Notes: a model not told the origin generated them from the sequence alone. A stretch of 64,000 nucleotides of DNA from Carallia brachiata (GCA_021464245.1 JADCRB010000060.1:921797-985796); one strand, 5' to 3'; positions 23,221 to 35,432 are shown, counted from the stretch's first letter. Numbers and translations are program-made.

Positions 23221-24231
23221 AAGCGGCCTTTACAAAACAAAACCCCCGATGTTGCACCAAACAAAAATAATGTAAAATTTTAAGGCATAACTCAAGCATT
23301 TGCTTCAAGAAATCTCTAAAGTAATCATCTATAATGGAACTAATATGTGCTAATATTCAAATAAATGAGGAAAACGTGAAATAACAAACGAGAGAAATTG
23401 CAGGAAAGTTACTTCGGCCATTAACCTCTTCAATTCTTCTTTACAGGACCACAGACGCGCTAACCTTAATGAACGCAAGGACACCAGGTCTCACTCGCTA
23501 ACCTTAATGAACCCAACGACACCTGGTCTAACACGTAAGCCAACCTAAATGAACGCAACGACCCCATTAATTTTAGAGTTTTGGTTTATGGGCAGAGAAT
23601 AAGGTAGAGAGATTGTTCATAATGTAATAAAATCTCAAACTTTATGTAATAAAAAATGAAATGATAAATTTTTGCTATATAAAATAAAAATATTATTATT
23701 TAAAATTGAAGGTTCGTTATTATGAACACTTTTCTCTGTTTTTTTTTTTTTTTTGCTGACAGACTTTTTTCCTTAATTTTCCTCGAAGTTGCAGATCAAA
23801 GTAGTGCAGTAGAAGTTTCTGAAATTAGTAAGGTAGGCAAGTTTACATTTTAAAGATGCGCTAAGAGAAAGCAAGTGAGATATAGAAAGGCCAATACAAT
23901 AATATTCATCTCATAATCTAATAATGCAGTAGCACTAAAAATGGAATATAGAATATGCCCTACCGCATGATGATAAGATGCACATCATTGGATATTATAG
24001 AGGAATGTAATTAATATACATATTTTTTGATAAAAATTTGGTTCCGATTTCCGGACAAGGAGATTGCAATTGACAATAAGCACAGAAGTTTGAGAATGCC
24101 TCATAATTCACAGAATGTCCATACAAAAAATACTTGTAAATGGGTCCAAATACTACTGCAAACATAGATCAATCATCGCCCCCCCATCACGAATATCAGC
24201 AATCCTTCAGCCATTAAAAATATATATATAA
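23221..24231. other. downstream flank of RPW8-only gene 1
   Basis: No gene is seen. It contains a degenerate tandem phrase 'cgctaaccttaatgaacgcaacgacacc' repeated about three times at 23455-23560, shared with unit 2 at 28868-28990. Confidence 0.5.
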
Positions 24232-24861
24232 TTATACATATTTATCACTGGTGTATTCTGCCTCGCATCTTAGTTTGAAACGGAATCTCCTAGTCTTCCT
24301 GGAACTTGATGAAGAAGACTCACAATAATCGCGGCCCGGAGTCATCGGGGTCGTCGCCGAGCTTGACGGGGTTGCAATTCCTGGGCGGTTTTCCGTGGAC
24401 GACGGTGATCCTTGCGATGAGTGTGGAGTAGTACCGGAACTGCTTTTGAGATTGAGCTTCTTGGTTAATTCAGTCACCTGGGCCAAAACTTGGACGATTG
24501 TCAAGTATTGCGCAAGCACCAAATCGACCCTGAGAAATTCATCAAGAGCAGCAGCAATTATGTCAATCTGATTCTCGTAATACCCGCCGTTGAACTTGTA
24601 CCAGCGAGCATTTGAGCACGAAGAAATAACATCCTTCGCGCCCTCCAGGAGCTCGCACAGTCTCACGGTTTCTTCGTTTGGGAACTTGTCTTGCATCTGA
24701 GGACCTAACTTGTTGATTTCTTCGAGCTTCTTAATCAGTCTTTCCACTCTTGTTTGAAGAAGTTGCAGCTTGAACTTGAATCTAGAGGCTCCAGCTTTTG
24801 CTACGATGATCGCTTCAAGTAGCTTATACAACACAAATATCAGAGTTGATATTGGTTCCAT
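24232..24861 (-). CDS. RPW8-domain protein 1 (intact, 209 aa)
   Basis: The single-exon frame starts MEPISTLIFVLYKLLEAI at 24861; a hydrophobic N-terminal helix is typical of RPW8 proteins. A helical RPW8-like domain follows to about residue 130 (EEINKLGPQMQDKFPNEET; DEFLRVDLVLAQY). The C-terminus is low-complexity, rich in Ser/Thr/Pro and then basic Arg/Lys. RPW8 proteins are membrane-targeted factors of broad-spectrum mildew resistance and share their domain with the N-termini of ADR1/NRG1 NLRs. The ATG at 24861 is the first one in frame. There are no stops or frameshifts. It could be a broader RPW8-like family member with another role. Confidence 0.88.
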   Translation of the reverse strand: MEPISTLIFVLYKLLEAIIVAKAGASRFKFKLQLLQTRVERLIKKLEEINKLGPQMQDKFPNEETVRLCELLEGAKDVISSCSNARWYKFNGGYYENQIDIIAAALDEFLRVDLVLAQYLTIVQVLAQVTELTKKLNLKSSSGTTPHSSQGSPSSTENRPGIATPSSSATTPMTPGRDYCESSSSSSRKTRRFRFKLRCEAEYTSDKYV

Positions 24862-24986
24862 GATCACCACAATCAAGCAACAAAAAATGCCCTTTTTTTA
24901 GTACTTAGAAAAGATATGGTTTCCGTGAAGGCAATTTTTGGTTCTATTATCTCATATGATTGTGGGGGTTTTTGTTTTCGGGGTTT

Positions 24987-25002
24987 GGGGGGGGGGGGGG
25001 GG
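24987..25002. repeat. G16 homopolymer
   Basis: A run of 16 G just upstream of RPW8-only gene 1, absent from unit 2 at the corresponding place near 31330. The exact length may be an assembly uncertainty. Confidence 0.8.
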
Positions 25003-27280
25003 CGGAGGGGGAAGGGAGAGAGAAAGGCTACTAGCTTGGGTACTAAAATGAGGCTAAAATAAATCGACATTAAAAATAATAAGAAACGAAAGTTAAGATT
25101 TAAAACTTGAAATTCAACCGATGTTAAATTAGTATTAAATTTTTAATATTATGTTTTCCAAAGTTTCAGCGAAATTTAAGCCCTAAGTTGTAAATTTCAG
25201 AAGTTCCAACGTTAACAATGTCGACATCAAACCATGTAATGTTCTTTCTTCTTTTAATGCATGCTAAACTCCTGGTAATTGGAGGTTCACTATTTCTTGC
25301 AGTTCTAGGTCTTGCCGAGCCTTTTGAAATTATAAGTCCTGGTCAGGCGAACCGTCATGAGGCTAAACGAGAATTTGCTAGTTTCTTTCTATTGGAAATT
25401 AAAGGCATGAATTTTTATAAAAAGACTGCAAAAATATAAATAATTCCTCCCTCGGCATATTGAGTCATCTACAAAGACATACCATGTATTTCAATAAGGA
25501 TAATTAATGATAACGTCATGAAATCACGTAAATCTTATTTTTGCCATTTTTCATCCAGTAAATTAACATAATTGCAAGTTTTAAGCAAGCAAGAGCAATA
25601 GTTCATAAAAATGATAACGTTGTTTTGGTTCACTAAGTCCAATCTGTGGAGAGTCACCCGAAGATAGAATAATAATAGGTGGTCTGCATTTTTTCTCAGA
25701 TCATTTAGATGTAGTTCAGAGATGTTGAAGAGAAGAGTGTTTTCCTCAGAGATGTAACAATTCTAATGAAGCAGGAAATCTGAGCCAATTCTAAACCCTT
25801 GTCCAAGCAGGGTAATGGGTGGCCCCAATATTGCACTTGATCAATCGTCTCTGTCACTTGTCAATGTTAACATTAAAACATGTAACGCTCTTCGCTTCTA
25901 TTGTAATGCATGCAAAACTTCTTGGTAATTGAAGGTTCACCATTTCTTGCAGTTATAGGCATAGCTTTACAACCCGAACTGGACCTTGAGCCCATATGGG
26001 ATCCAGTTCATTGGTTTAATGGTTTGACTGTTAACTTGATGTTCAAATCAGAGGGTCAAGTTTTATTTTTTTTAAAAATAATTAGTATTTTTATATTTAC
26101 ATAAAAATAAATAAAATGTGTCTCTTAAAAGACATTCTAATGATTAGAGTTTAACTAATTCTGAGAAGAGAGGATGAGATATTATGAAAATGACTAATAA
26201 GAGAGTTATTTTTACTATATACCTCATGGTTCTATTGACTTCATAATAGATAAAAATAAATAAAATGATACTAAAATAATATTAGTATATATCTATAAAT
26301 ATTCTTAATAAATTAATATAATTACATACAATTTTTTTAAAAAAAAAACAAAAAAGAATTTTATGGCATTGACTGAACATGTTCACTGATCGAACTGAAC
26401 CAATCAACCCCAATAGAGTGAATTTTTTCAAATTAGAGACCGAACCAATTCAAGTTTCTGGTCATTGCTTTACTCATTTGACTGTCAGGTTGGTCCGTTT
26501 TTTAAACTATGGTTGTACGTCTTGCCAAGCCTTTTGAAGTTACAAGTCGAGGTCAGGAGAGGCTAAACGAGAATTTGTTAGTTTCTTTCCCAAGAGAAAC
26601 TGCATGGAATTTGTTCTCTGAATGAACTGTATTCTGAAACCATTATACAAGCATGCATGAATGATGCATTTCTACTTTCATGCTGTGCACTTTCTTAGCT
26701 CTGACCGTCCACCTTCAGTATTTTAATATGGATGCATTTTCAGTGTCTTTAACACAAATTTCTTAAACCATTAGCCACAACTGTAATATCATTGACGAAC
26801 AAAACAATTTTTGCTCTTTACTAATTTCTCGGTTGTTGTACTTTTGGAGATTGGTAAAATGGTAATATTCGTGAATTTTTGTTGTTACATTATAGTGGGA
26901 CAGCAAAGAACAAAGAAGTAGCGAAGAAGCTGAAAATAGAAGATTTAGTTGTTTCGAAGGGAAAATAAAATCCAAAAATGAAGAAAGAAAAGGAATAAAA
27001 TTAGTAGGGAAATGGAGAAGTCACACAACCCAATACTCAACTATACTTGAACTTTAACCTCTGAAAACATGATTAAATCTCTTTAAACATGGCTCAAATA
27101 CGTTGAAAAAAAAAATACTTTTTGTCATTGACGGTTTGACCCTATTGTCAAACATTGACAAATATTTATTTATTTATTTATTTATTTTTTTATGAACCAG
27201 TAGATGAATTTGTATAAATTAGTAGACAGAGATAAGAGATACAAAGTGGCAGTATGAAAAGCATTCTTCCAAAGAAAGAT

Positions 27281-28635
27281 AGGCAGGATAAATTTAGATT
27301 TAGATCACTAACTCAGGAATTATAAGTCAGTAACTTTCAAAAGTCCAACCCAAATTAATTTCGTTGGAAAAAAGTTCAGAATAGGTTAGTAACTTTAATT
27401 CCGTTAAGACCAACGTTAGGTGCTGAAGTGGCATGTTATAAGGCAAGTCACGTCAGATGAGTTTATTGACGTGTTAGATTACCTCGTCCACGTGTTCGAT
27501 AGTTTAGACAAAATTCTAAATTAGGTTAGTAACTTTAGATAAAGTTCTAAATTAGATTAGTAACTTTAGGATAAGTTTTAAATTGGATTGATAACTCTAA
27601 ATAAAGTTTTAAATTGAGTCAGTAACTTTCTAAAAGTTTACAATCTGGTCCAGCAACTTAAGGACAGTTTTAAACTTTCTTGTAAGTTAAAAAAAATTCA
27701 TGTCATTGACATGGACGGATAGAGGTGAAAAAAAAAACCCTAAAAACATTCTTATCTTTCATTTAAATATAAAATAAATATTGCAATAAACAAACTACAG
27801 TATACTATTTACCCATATCCAATTACTTTCAAGGACATAATGCTTAAAATATATACTTCTGAAAACAAATTTTAACAACCTCCCAAAGGGCAAGCCTTTC
27901 ATGACATTCTTTGAAACTTTTTTTTTTTAGTCAAATTGGTGGCTGCTGCCTTACAAGTGGGATCTTGCTGAGCAACTGCAGTATTCCTTTTGGTAGCCGT
28001 AACATCTCATGAAATCCCCAAAATAGATCAAAAGCATAATTGGCCATCCAGTCAGTTTCTTTGAAACTTTCTTGGTTGGGACATTGTCAACATGAATGTG
28101 GATGGGGAACTTTAATTGGTCCAACTCAAATTAGCCAGAGACAAGTTTGCTGTTAAATCACTCCGAAAGGACTTCACCATTAATTGCAAGTTGTTGCCTC
28201 TTCTAGAGTCAATTTGAGGCAACCAAAAAAGTGGTGGACTCGCAAGAATTACTCAAAATATTATCAGAGTTTATTTCCTCAATCTTTATCAATCCATAAC
28301 ATTGGACTCTTTTTTTTTTTTTTTCACTTATAGGAAAGTTCAGAACTGTTTTTTAATTACTGGACCCAATTGTGATTTTTTTAAAATTGCTAACTCAATT
28401 TAAAATTTTACTTAAAGTTACGGACTCAATTTAAAACTTTATCTAAGCTACCAAACACTTGGATTGGGTAGTTTGACACGTAAACAAACTTATCTTACAT
28501 GACTTAGCTACATTAGCATCATGTCAGCATATATATGCTAGTTTAAACGGAATTGGCCTTGATTATATATATTTTTTAAAGTTACTGATCTGAAATTAGA
28601 ATTTTTCTAAATTAGGGATCCAAATATGAACTTAT
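27281..28635. mobile_element. long inverted-repeat (foldback) element, unit 2 copy
   Basis: Counterpart of 21988-23220 with the same arms. A 136-bp LINE tail with a 14-bp target duplication is nested inside it. Confidence 0.6.
27921..28056 (-). mobile_element. 5'-truncated LINE tail with 14-bp target duplication
   Basis: The insert starts with poly-T on the plus strand (poly-A tail in the minus sense) and is flanked by a perfect direct repeat, ttctttgaaacttt (27907-27920 and 28057-28070). Unit 1 has only one such site near 22625. The minus-strand frame begins WMANYAFDLFWG, the end of a plant LINE RNase H domain. Confidence 0.8.
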
Positions 28636-28640
28636 TGCCA

Positions 28641-29729
28641 AGCGGCCTTTACAAAACAAAACCCTCGATGTTGTACCAAACAAAAATAATGTAAAATTGT
28701 AAGGCATAACTCAAGCAGTTTTGCTTCAAGAAATCTCTAAAGTAATAATCTATAATGGAACTAATATGTGCAAATAGTCAAATAAATGAGGAAAACATGG
28801 AGTAATAAACGAGAGAAATTGCAGGAAATTTACTTCGGCCATTAACCTTTTCAATTCTTCTTTACAGGACCACAGACACGCTAACCTTAATGAACCCAAC
28901 GACACTAGGTCTCACTCGCTAACTTTAATGAACCCAACGACACCAGGTCTAATACGTACGCTAACCTTAATGAACGCAACGACCCATTAATTTTCGAGTT
29001 TTGGTTGATGAGCAGAGAAACAAGGTAGAGAGATTGTTTATAATGTACAAAATCTCAAATTTTCAGCAATAAAATTTATACTTTAAGTAATAAAAAATAA
29101 AGTGATAAATTTTTATTATATAAAACTGAAATATTGTTATTTAAAATTTGACGTTTGTTACATTATGACTTATGAATACTTTTCTTTGCCTACTTTTCTC
29201 AGCCGACAGACTCTTCCCCATAATTTTCCGCGAAGTTGCACATCAAAGTAGTGCAGTAGAAGTTTCTGAAATTGGTAAGGTAGGCAAGTCTGGCATTTTA
29301 AAGATGCGCTGAGAGAAAACAAGTGAGATATAGAAAGGCCAATGCAATAATATTCATCTCATAATCTAATAATGCAGTAGCCCTGAAAATGGAATATTGA
29401 ATATGCCCAACCGCATGATGATAAGATCAATATCATTGGATATTATAGAGGAATGTAATTAAAATATATATTTTTCGATAAAAATTTGGTTCCAATTTCC
29501 AGACGACGAGACTGCAATTGACAATAAGCACAGAAGTTTGAGAATAACTCATAAGTCACAGAATGTCCATGCAAAAAATACTTGTAAATGAGTCCAAATA
29601 CTACTGCAAACTTAGATCAATCATGGCCCCCCTGTCACGAATATCAGCAATCCTTCTGCCATTAAAATATGTATATATATAAAATTATGCATCTTCTTCA
29701 ATTGTACTTGCATTCTGTCTCGCATCTTA
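28641..29729. other. downstream flank of RPW8-only gene 2
   Basis: Homologous to 23221-24250 of unit 1, with no gene. Confidence 0.5.
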
Positions 29730-30631
29730 TGGTGTGTTTGTTTTACTAATTTTTTTTTTAACAAAAAAATTTTCCTCATTTTCCAATGTTTCGGACACTG
29801 AAAACTTATAATCAACAGAAAATATTATGAAAATCAAAGGTAAAAATAGTCGCTTGTTATGTAAAACAACTACAATTCATAATAAGATGAAGTCATTTTC
29901 ATCCGAAAGAGTCGGGTTACCAAAAAAAAAGAGAAAAAAAAAGAAACAAAATCACATATGAGAGAGCATCAGATCGAGAGTAATGAGATTTTGGTAGTTG
30001 GACTTTTGCCGTATTTTTTATTATTATTGTGTAATATTATTCAGTTTATAAAATAATAGTATTAAAATTAATTAAATTTAACCCTGGTGACGGCTCCACG
30101 ATTTTGGCGGCCAACAAGTCAGCCTTTCACAGCATCCTCGATCATAAGTCAGACGAGGACAATATCATGGTCCTCGATTTCGACAAGCTTGTCGCCACCA
30201 GCGGTGAGCCGGGCGACCGATCTGTCCTATTTCAACCACTTAACACATACGGACTTAATATCAATTTCCGTTATCCAATCTCCCTTTTCCTCTTCCTGCC
30301 AGTCTGAATTTTAATGGGCTCTTCTTTATCTTTGGCTTTTCAGTACACAATAACCTATGCAATAATTGGTTGGAGCAATTAAAGTTTCAGAGCGTGTGTG
30401 CCAGTAGGGAAGAGAGAGGCGGCTATGAAGAGATAAGGATGAAAATTTGAGATGTTATATTATAAATTTTTAATAAATTTACAATTTTTTTATATCTATG
30501 AAACAAAAAAAAATATTTCAATAAATTTCATTATAATAATTAAACTGCAAAAAATAATTTTTTTTTTTACAAAATTTATTTTTATAAATATTTTACATAA
30601 ATAAATTATTTTTCAAAAACCAAACGCACAT
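29730..30631. mobile_element. MITE-like element, PIF/Harbinger-type ends, carrying a GC-rich gene fragment
   Basis: Unit 1 reads straight through (catcttagtttgaaa at 24266-24280), while unit 2 has 900 extra bases between two copies of TTA. Ends are TGGTGTGTTTG on the left and CAAACGCACA on the right, an imperfect inverted repeat. A TTA target duplication with GTGTTTG-type termini is usual for PIF/Harbinger elements. The flanks are AT-rich, but 30085-30310 is GC-rich and has a coherent frame (GDGSTILAANKSAFHSIL from about 30090). That looks like a captured exon followed by an intron-like stretch ending in ttttcag at about 30343. I do not recognise the source gene. Confidence 0.65.
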
Positions 30632-31222
30632 TTAATTTGAAATCCAATCTCCTAATCTTCCCGGAACTTGATGAAGAAGGCTCACAATAATCGCGGCCCG
30701 GAGTCAGGGGGGTCGTCGCCGAGCTTGACCAGGTTGCAATTCCGGGGCGGTTATTCGAGGACGACGGTGATCCTTGCGATGATTGTGGAATAGTACTGGA
30801 ACTGCTTTTGAGATTGAGCTTCTTGGTTAATTCAGTCACCTGGGCCAAAACTTGGACGATTGTCAAGTATTGCGCAAGCACCAAATCGACCCTGAGAAAT
30901 TCATCAAGAGCGGCAACAATTATGTCAATCTGATTCTCGTAATACCCGCCGTTGAACTTGTACCAGCGAGCATTTGAGCACGAAGAAATAACATCCTTGG
31001 CGCCCTCCAGGAGCTCGCTCAGTCTCACGGTTTCTTCGTTTGGGAACTTGTCTTGCATCTGAGGACCTAACTTGTTGATTTCTTCGAGCTCTTAATCAGT
31101 ATTTCCACTCTTGTTTGAAGAAGTTGCAGCTTGAACTTGAATCTAGAGGCTCCAGCTTTTGCTACCATGATCGCTTCAAGTAGCTTATACAGTGCAAAAA
31201 TCAGAGTTGATATTGGTTCCAT
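30606..31222 (-). pseudogene. RPW8-domain protein 2 (frameshifted; C-terminus replaced by MITE)
   Basis: Near-identical to gene 1 at 24232-24861. The ATG at 31222 (MEPIS start) is kept, but one base is missing near 31090 (cgagctctt against cgagcttctt), shifting the frame after about 45 residues. The remaining frame from an internal Met at 31058 still covers most of the RPW8 region and the Ser-rich tail. The last residues (VRLVFEK) and the stop come from the MITE inserted at 30631. A shortened product from the internal Met is conceivable but would lack the N-terminal hydrophobic helix. Confidence 0.82.
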
Positions 31223-31888
31223 GATCACCACAATCAAGCAACAATAAAAGCCCTTTTTTTAGTTCTTAGAAAAAATATGGTTTCCGTGAAGGCAATTTTC
31301 GGATCTATTATCTCACAGGATCGTTCTAACCATTGACAGAAATAGCACAAAAAAAGAAAACAAGGAACAATTAGAATTAGAGAGGCTACTAGCTTGGGTA
31401 CTAAAATGAGGCTAAAATAAATCGTGATTATAAGAATATGGAAAAACGAAGGCTAAGATTTGAAACTTGTGGCATTTAATCAAGATTAAATTAGTATTAA
31501 ATTTCCAACACTATGTTTGCCAGTTTCAGCGAAATTTAAGCCCAAAGTTGTAAATTTCAGAAGTTCCAACATTAACAATGTCGACATGGTACGTTAACAA
31601 TGTCGACATTAAACCATGTAATGCTCTCTCTTCTTTGTAATGCATGCGAAACTTCCTGGTAATTGGAGGTTCGCTATTTCTTGGAGTTATAGGTCATGCG
31701 GCTCATGCCCAGCCTTTTGAAATATAAGTCCTGGTCAGGCGAACCGTCCCGAGGCTAAACGAGAATTTGCTAGTTTCTTTCTATTGGAAATTAAAGGTAT
31801 GAATTTTTATATGAAAAAATGCAAAAAAAAATTAATATTTCAACCATCATTCCTCCCTCGGCATATTGAGTCATCTACAAAGACATAC
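31223..31888. other. upstream region of RPW8-only gene 2
   Basis: Homologous to 24862-25490. Contains a local duplication of 'ttaacaatgtcgacat' at 31572-31603. No gene. Confidence 0.5.
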
Positions 31889-32536
31889 TGTAAACAAATA
31901 AATAAATTTAAAAAAAAAAAAAAAAATAGTGGTTGGCAGCCGTCAACCTTGAAGGTTGGTCGCTGCCAACCTTTGCCTTTAATACCACCAACCAATTGGT
32001 TGGTGGCAGGCATGGGGGAGGCCTATAAATGGCCTCCCCCCAATTAGAAAGCAGCAGCAGAAAAAAAAAAGAAAAAAAGGGGCAACGAAGCGCAGTGCAA
32101 AAAAAAAAAAAAAGCAGCAAAGCAAGCGCAGTAAAAAAAAAAAAAAAAGAAGCGCAACAAAAAAAAAAATCCGGCTGGGATTAAGTCTCATACGGCCCTC
32201 AGGAAAAATTCAGGCAACTCATCCGAGAATAAGTCCATTCGACCCTCGGTGAAATTAAGTTAGATCGGCTCAGATCGAGTCTCTACGGTTCTTAAACGTA
32301 GTCAAAACATCCAAATCAGACACAGTTTCAGTCTATCCAGTTCAAGAAAAGCGGTGGAAATTATTTCTGTCAATCAAGCTCGTGCAGCCCTTGACGAGTC
32401 AAAAAAGGAACACTAATCGGAGGATCTACGGAGATCGACCCCACGTAAATTTTCTTTTACTTTACAATTTTTTATTTGTAATTTATTTTTGTATTTTCGA
32501 GTTTAATTATTTTAGGCTCGAAATTTACGCTTTACA
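31889..32536 (+). repeat. 5' LTR of the gypsy element (648 bp)
   Basis: Starts TGTAAACAAATAAA and ends GCTTTACA. The first 250 bp match the partial copies at 41152 and 41582. It holds a set of palindromes (accaaccaattggttggt among them), a TATA box and several long A-runs. Confidence 0.88.
32024..32030 (+). promoter_or_regulatory. TATA box of the gypsy LTR
   Basis: TATAAAT sits in the loop of an inverted repeat (gggggaggcc ... ggcctccccc), directly after the cluster of palindromes at 31930-32010. Confidence 0.65.
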
Positions 32537-32542
32537 AATTTT

Positions 32543-32560
32543 TGGCACGCCTGGTGGGAC
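32543..32560 (+). promoter_or_regulatory. primer binding site of the gypsy element
   Basis: TGGCACGCCTGGTGGGAC follows the LTR end after six bases. TGGC-starting primer sites are usual in plant gypsy elements. The exact tRNA cannot be assigned by eye. Confidence 0.6.
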
Positions 32561-32891
32561 AACTTCACCTCCCATCTCTTGTTCCTAAAAAAAAAAAAAG
32601 AGGTAAAAGGGGAGCTGAAAAAAAAAAAAAAGAAAAAAAAGTAAAAAAGTAAAAAAGTAAAAAAAAAAAGGGTAAAAAAAAAGTAAAAGTAAAAAGTAAA
32701 AAGTAAAAAGTAAAAAAAAAAATTTTACAGGTGTTCAGCACATTAAATGGCACCGAAAAGGAGTACAACTGCTGCCACAAAAAGAAGGCAACGGCTCCAT
32801 TGCCTGCATCAACTACCCTACCTGGGTACGCAGGTCCAGAAACCCGGGACGGACACAATTTCTTGCCGTCCAAACCCGACAAAATGTCGAA

Positions 32892-34032
32892 ATGGAGAGT
32901 CCACAGCTTGCACAACAGGATCTCTCCCCTGACTCTCTTGCCGCATGGAGGAGTCGATCACCCACCCCGATCGAAATCGGGGGCAACACGACGAAGCCTG
33001 CTCAACAAAATCCGACTCACACAGAAGAATCAGAAGAGTTCTTTCCCGGAGCCTCATCTGTTGCCGTCATGATGACCAACACAACCAGCACAGAGGAAAG
33101 GATTTCAGAATTGGAGAACAAAATTTTGCAGCTGATCAGAGTCGTCGAGGAAAAAGATCAACAGATCGCAGCTCTCAAAGGAAAAGCCCCGATCCAAGTT
33201 GATCCCGAAATCCGCGAGGAGCAACCATATCCACCCGGTTTCACTCCAGAAGCCACACCAGCCGACGTCTTCCCTGCAGAAAAGCGACCAGGTAGTTCTA
33301 CACAGCTGCCACCCTCAAATTCTGTAGCTTCGCTATCTGTTCAACAATTGCAGGAAATGATAGCCAATACGATCCGACTGCAACAAGCTACATCCTTCCA
33401 AGGATCGCAGATGTACGTCAAACCGTACACCAGACGGATCGAAAGTCTCAACATGCCTCTGGGCTACCAGCCGCCCAAATTTCAACAATTCGACGGACGA
33501 GGCGATCCCAAACAGCACATCGCCCACTTCGTTGAAACCTGCAACAACGCAGGGACTTACGGAGATCTCTTGGTGAAGCAGTTTGTTCGTTCACTCAGAG
33601 ACCGCTTTCACCTGGTTCATAAATCTTGAACCAGAATCGATCGACAGTTGGGAACAGCTACAACGAGAGTTCCTCAACAGATTTTTCAGCACTCGAAGGA
33701 CGGTAAGTATGATGGAGCTTACCAGCACCAAACAAAGGAAAGGAGAGCCCGTTGTCGAATACATCAACAGATGGCGTGCCCTCAGCTTGGACTGCAAAGA
33801 TCGCCTGACGGAGACTTCTGCCGTGGAGATGTGCATCCAGGGAATGCATTGGGAGCTGTTATACATCCTGCAGGGTGTCAAACCCCGAACTTTCGAAGAA
33901 CTGGCGACCCGCGCACATGATATGGAGATAAGCATCCAGACTTCCGGAGGCACGGTTCCCATCCAGTTGGACCAGCAAGGGGGCAGAAGGGAGATTAAGA
34001 AACCCAACAGCTCCGGAAAAGGAAAGAAGTGA
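32892..34032 (+). pseudogene. gypsy gag, frameshifted
   Basis: The first frame (32892-33629) holds a coiled-coil stretch (ERISELENKILQL) and the start of the retrotransposon gag domain (PLGYQPPKFQQFDGRGDPKQH). The domain continues in another frame to 34032 (SWEQLQREFLNRFF; VVEYINRWRAL). A one-base shift near 33600 separates them. The protein would form the virus-like particle of the element. Confidence 0.85.
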
Positions 34033-34095
34033 TGACTGTTGAAGCCGCACCAGTAAAAGTGGGCGCAGCAAAGCAAGGTAAATCCTCCGACCCAA

Positions 34096-35432
34096 ATAAC
34101 TCAGCCAAAACAACAGGAAAGGCGGAAGGTGACATTGCGAGAGTTGGAGCAGAAGCAGTATCCATTCCCCGACTCAGACGTCCCCGACATTCTTGAACAA
34201 CTCTTGGAGGCGAAGCTGATCGAACTCCCAGAGTGCAAGCGGCCGAATGAAAAGGATCGAGTCAGCGATCCAAGATTCTGCAAATATCACCGGATAGTAA
34301 GTCATCCAACGAGAAGTGTTTCGTCCTGAAGGAGCTAATCATGAAGCTCAAAAGCCAGAATAAAATCATTCTGGACCAGGAAGGCATAACCTGCAAACCA
34401 GACCACCATCACTTCAAAACCATCAGAAGAGGTGACACACCATAAGGAGGAGCCGCTCGACAACAAAAAGTCGACAACGGAGAAGGTATATGAAGCTCTC
34501 CAAACCCTTCTCGCTAACCCTCAGCTGTTTATAGCTTTGCAACAACAGAAGTGTGGCAAAATCAAGTCGGCAATACTCTCAGACCTCAGCTGAACCTCTG
34601 CCATCAAGAATTCAGCTCGACGGAACAGGCGGACCAAAATCACGTCGGATGTTACTCTGCTATCTCATTTTCAGATGAGGATCTCCTGCTGGGGTCCAAA
34701 CCCCACAATCGGCCGCTGTATGTATCAGGCTATGTGAAAGAACAGAAGGTTCGACGTATTCTGATCGACGATGGCTCAGCAGTCAATATTATCCCAAAAT
34801 CCACCATAAAGGAGCTCGGCATCGGCATTGATGAATTATCAGACAGCCGCTTGATGATTCATGGCTTTAATCAAGGAGGACAGAAAGCAATTGGGATGAT
34901 TCGCTTGGAGCTAACTATCGGTAATCTCACTTCTAGCACTCTATTTCACGTGATTGATGCACGTACCACATATAAGATGTTGCTAGGACGACCGTGGATT
35001 CATGGAAATGGAGTTGTGCTCTCAAGCCTGCATCAGTGCTTCAAGTACTACAATGGTGGCGTTCAAAAGGTCAATGCTGACTTAAAGCCGTTCGATGATG
35101 CTGAATCACATTTGGCGGATGCAGTCTTCTACACTGACACAGACAATCCGGAGATCATTCCATCAAAAGCTACTTGGACTGGGGGCATCCACAAAAAGGG
35201 AAAAGCTGTCGAAGAACCTGCCAATGCCCAACCCCAGGCTCCAACAAATGAAAAGCTGCCACAGCCTGCTGAACTTCGTCCGAAGGATGTTGCATCTTCA
35301 AGCTCCACTCCAGTCCTACGCTATGTGCCAAGTCACGACGCTCAGAAGGTCAACCCCCTTTCTCTTATTGTATTGATCTTAAACAGGAGCAAGGTCATAG
35401 CCAACCCAAAACAAAGGAGCTGCACAACCTGA
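34096..35432 (+). pseudogene. gypsy gag C-terminus and aspartic protease region, frameshifted
   Basis: 34105-34330 encodes the region typical of Tat polyproteins with FPDSDVPDILEQLLEAKLIE and a Cys/His knuckle (CKYHRIVSHP). From 34640 the protease-like domain carries LIDDGSAVNIIPKST, with the active-site D-S/T-G changed to D-G-S as often seen in plant gypsy proteases, and ends near 35020. Several frame changes occur between 34320 and 34560. Confidence 0.8.

Larger units (their letters stand above)
19510..25490. repeat. segmental duplication with RPW8-only gene, unit 1
   Basis: A tract beginning about 175 bp after the PPR copy B stop is repeated from about 25546. Shared landmarks include the block at 19530-19620 (25565-25650), 21180-21720 (26515-27050), the foldback element, the RPW8-only gene and the gene's upstream block at 25200-25480 (31560-31880). 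The copies have diverged mainly by insertions. Confidence 0.88.
25546..31888. repeat. segmental duplication with RPW8-only gene, unit 2
   Basis: Homologous to 19510-25490. Relative to unit 1 it gained a LINE tail (27921-28056) and a MITE (29730-30631) and lacks the AACCGG element. It is cut at 31888 by the gypsy LTR: unit 1 continues past the matching point (agacatac, then catgtattt at 25492), while unit 2 switches to LTR sequence. Confidence 0.88.

Noticed and set aside
23455..23560. Regularly spaced phrase repeats that could suggest a CRISPR-like array
   Set aside because: Only about three imperfect copies, no unique spacers, and the genome is a plant.
31908..32191. Phe-rich minus-strand frames in the gypsy LTR
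   Set aside because: They are translations of poly-A/T runs in the LTR.
33591..34076. 161-codon minus-strand frame opposite gag
   Set aside because: It is a mirror of the gag coding strand with no homology.
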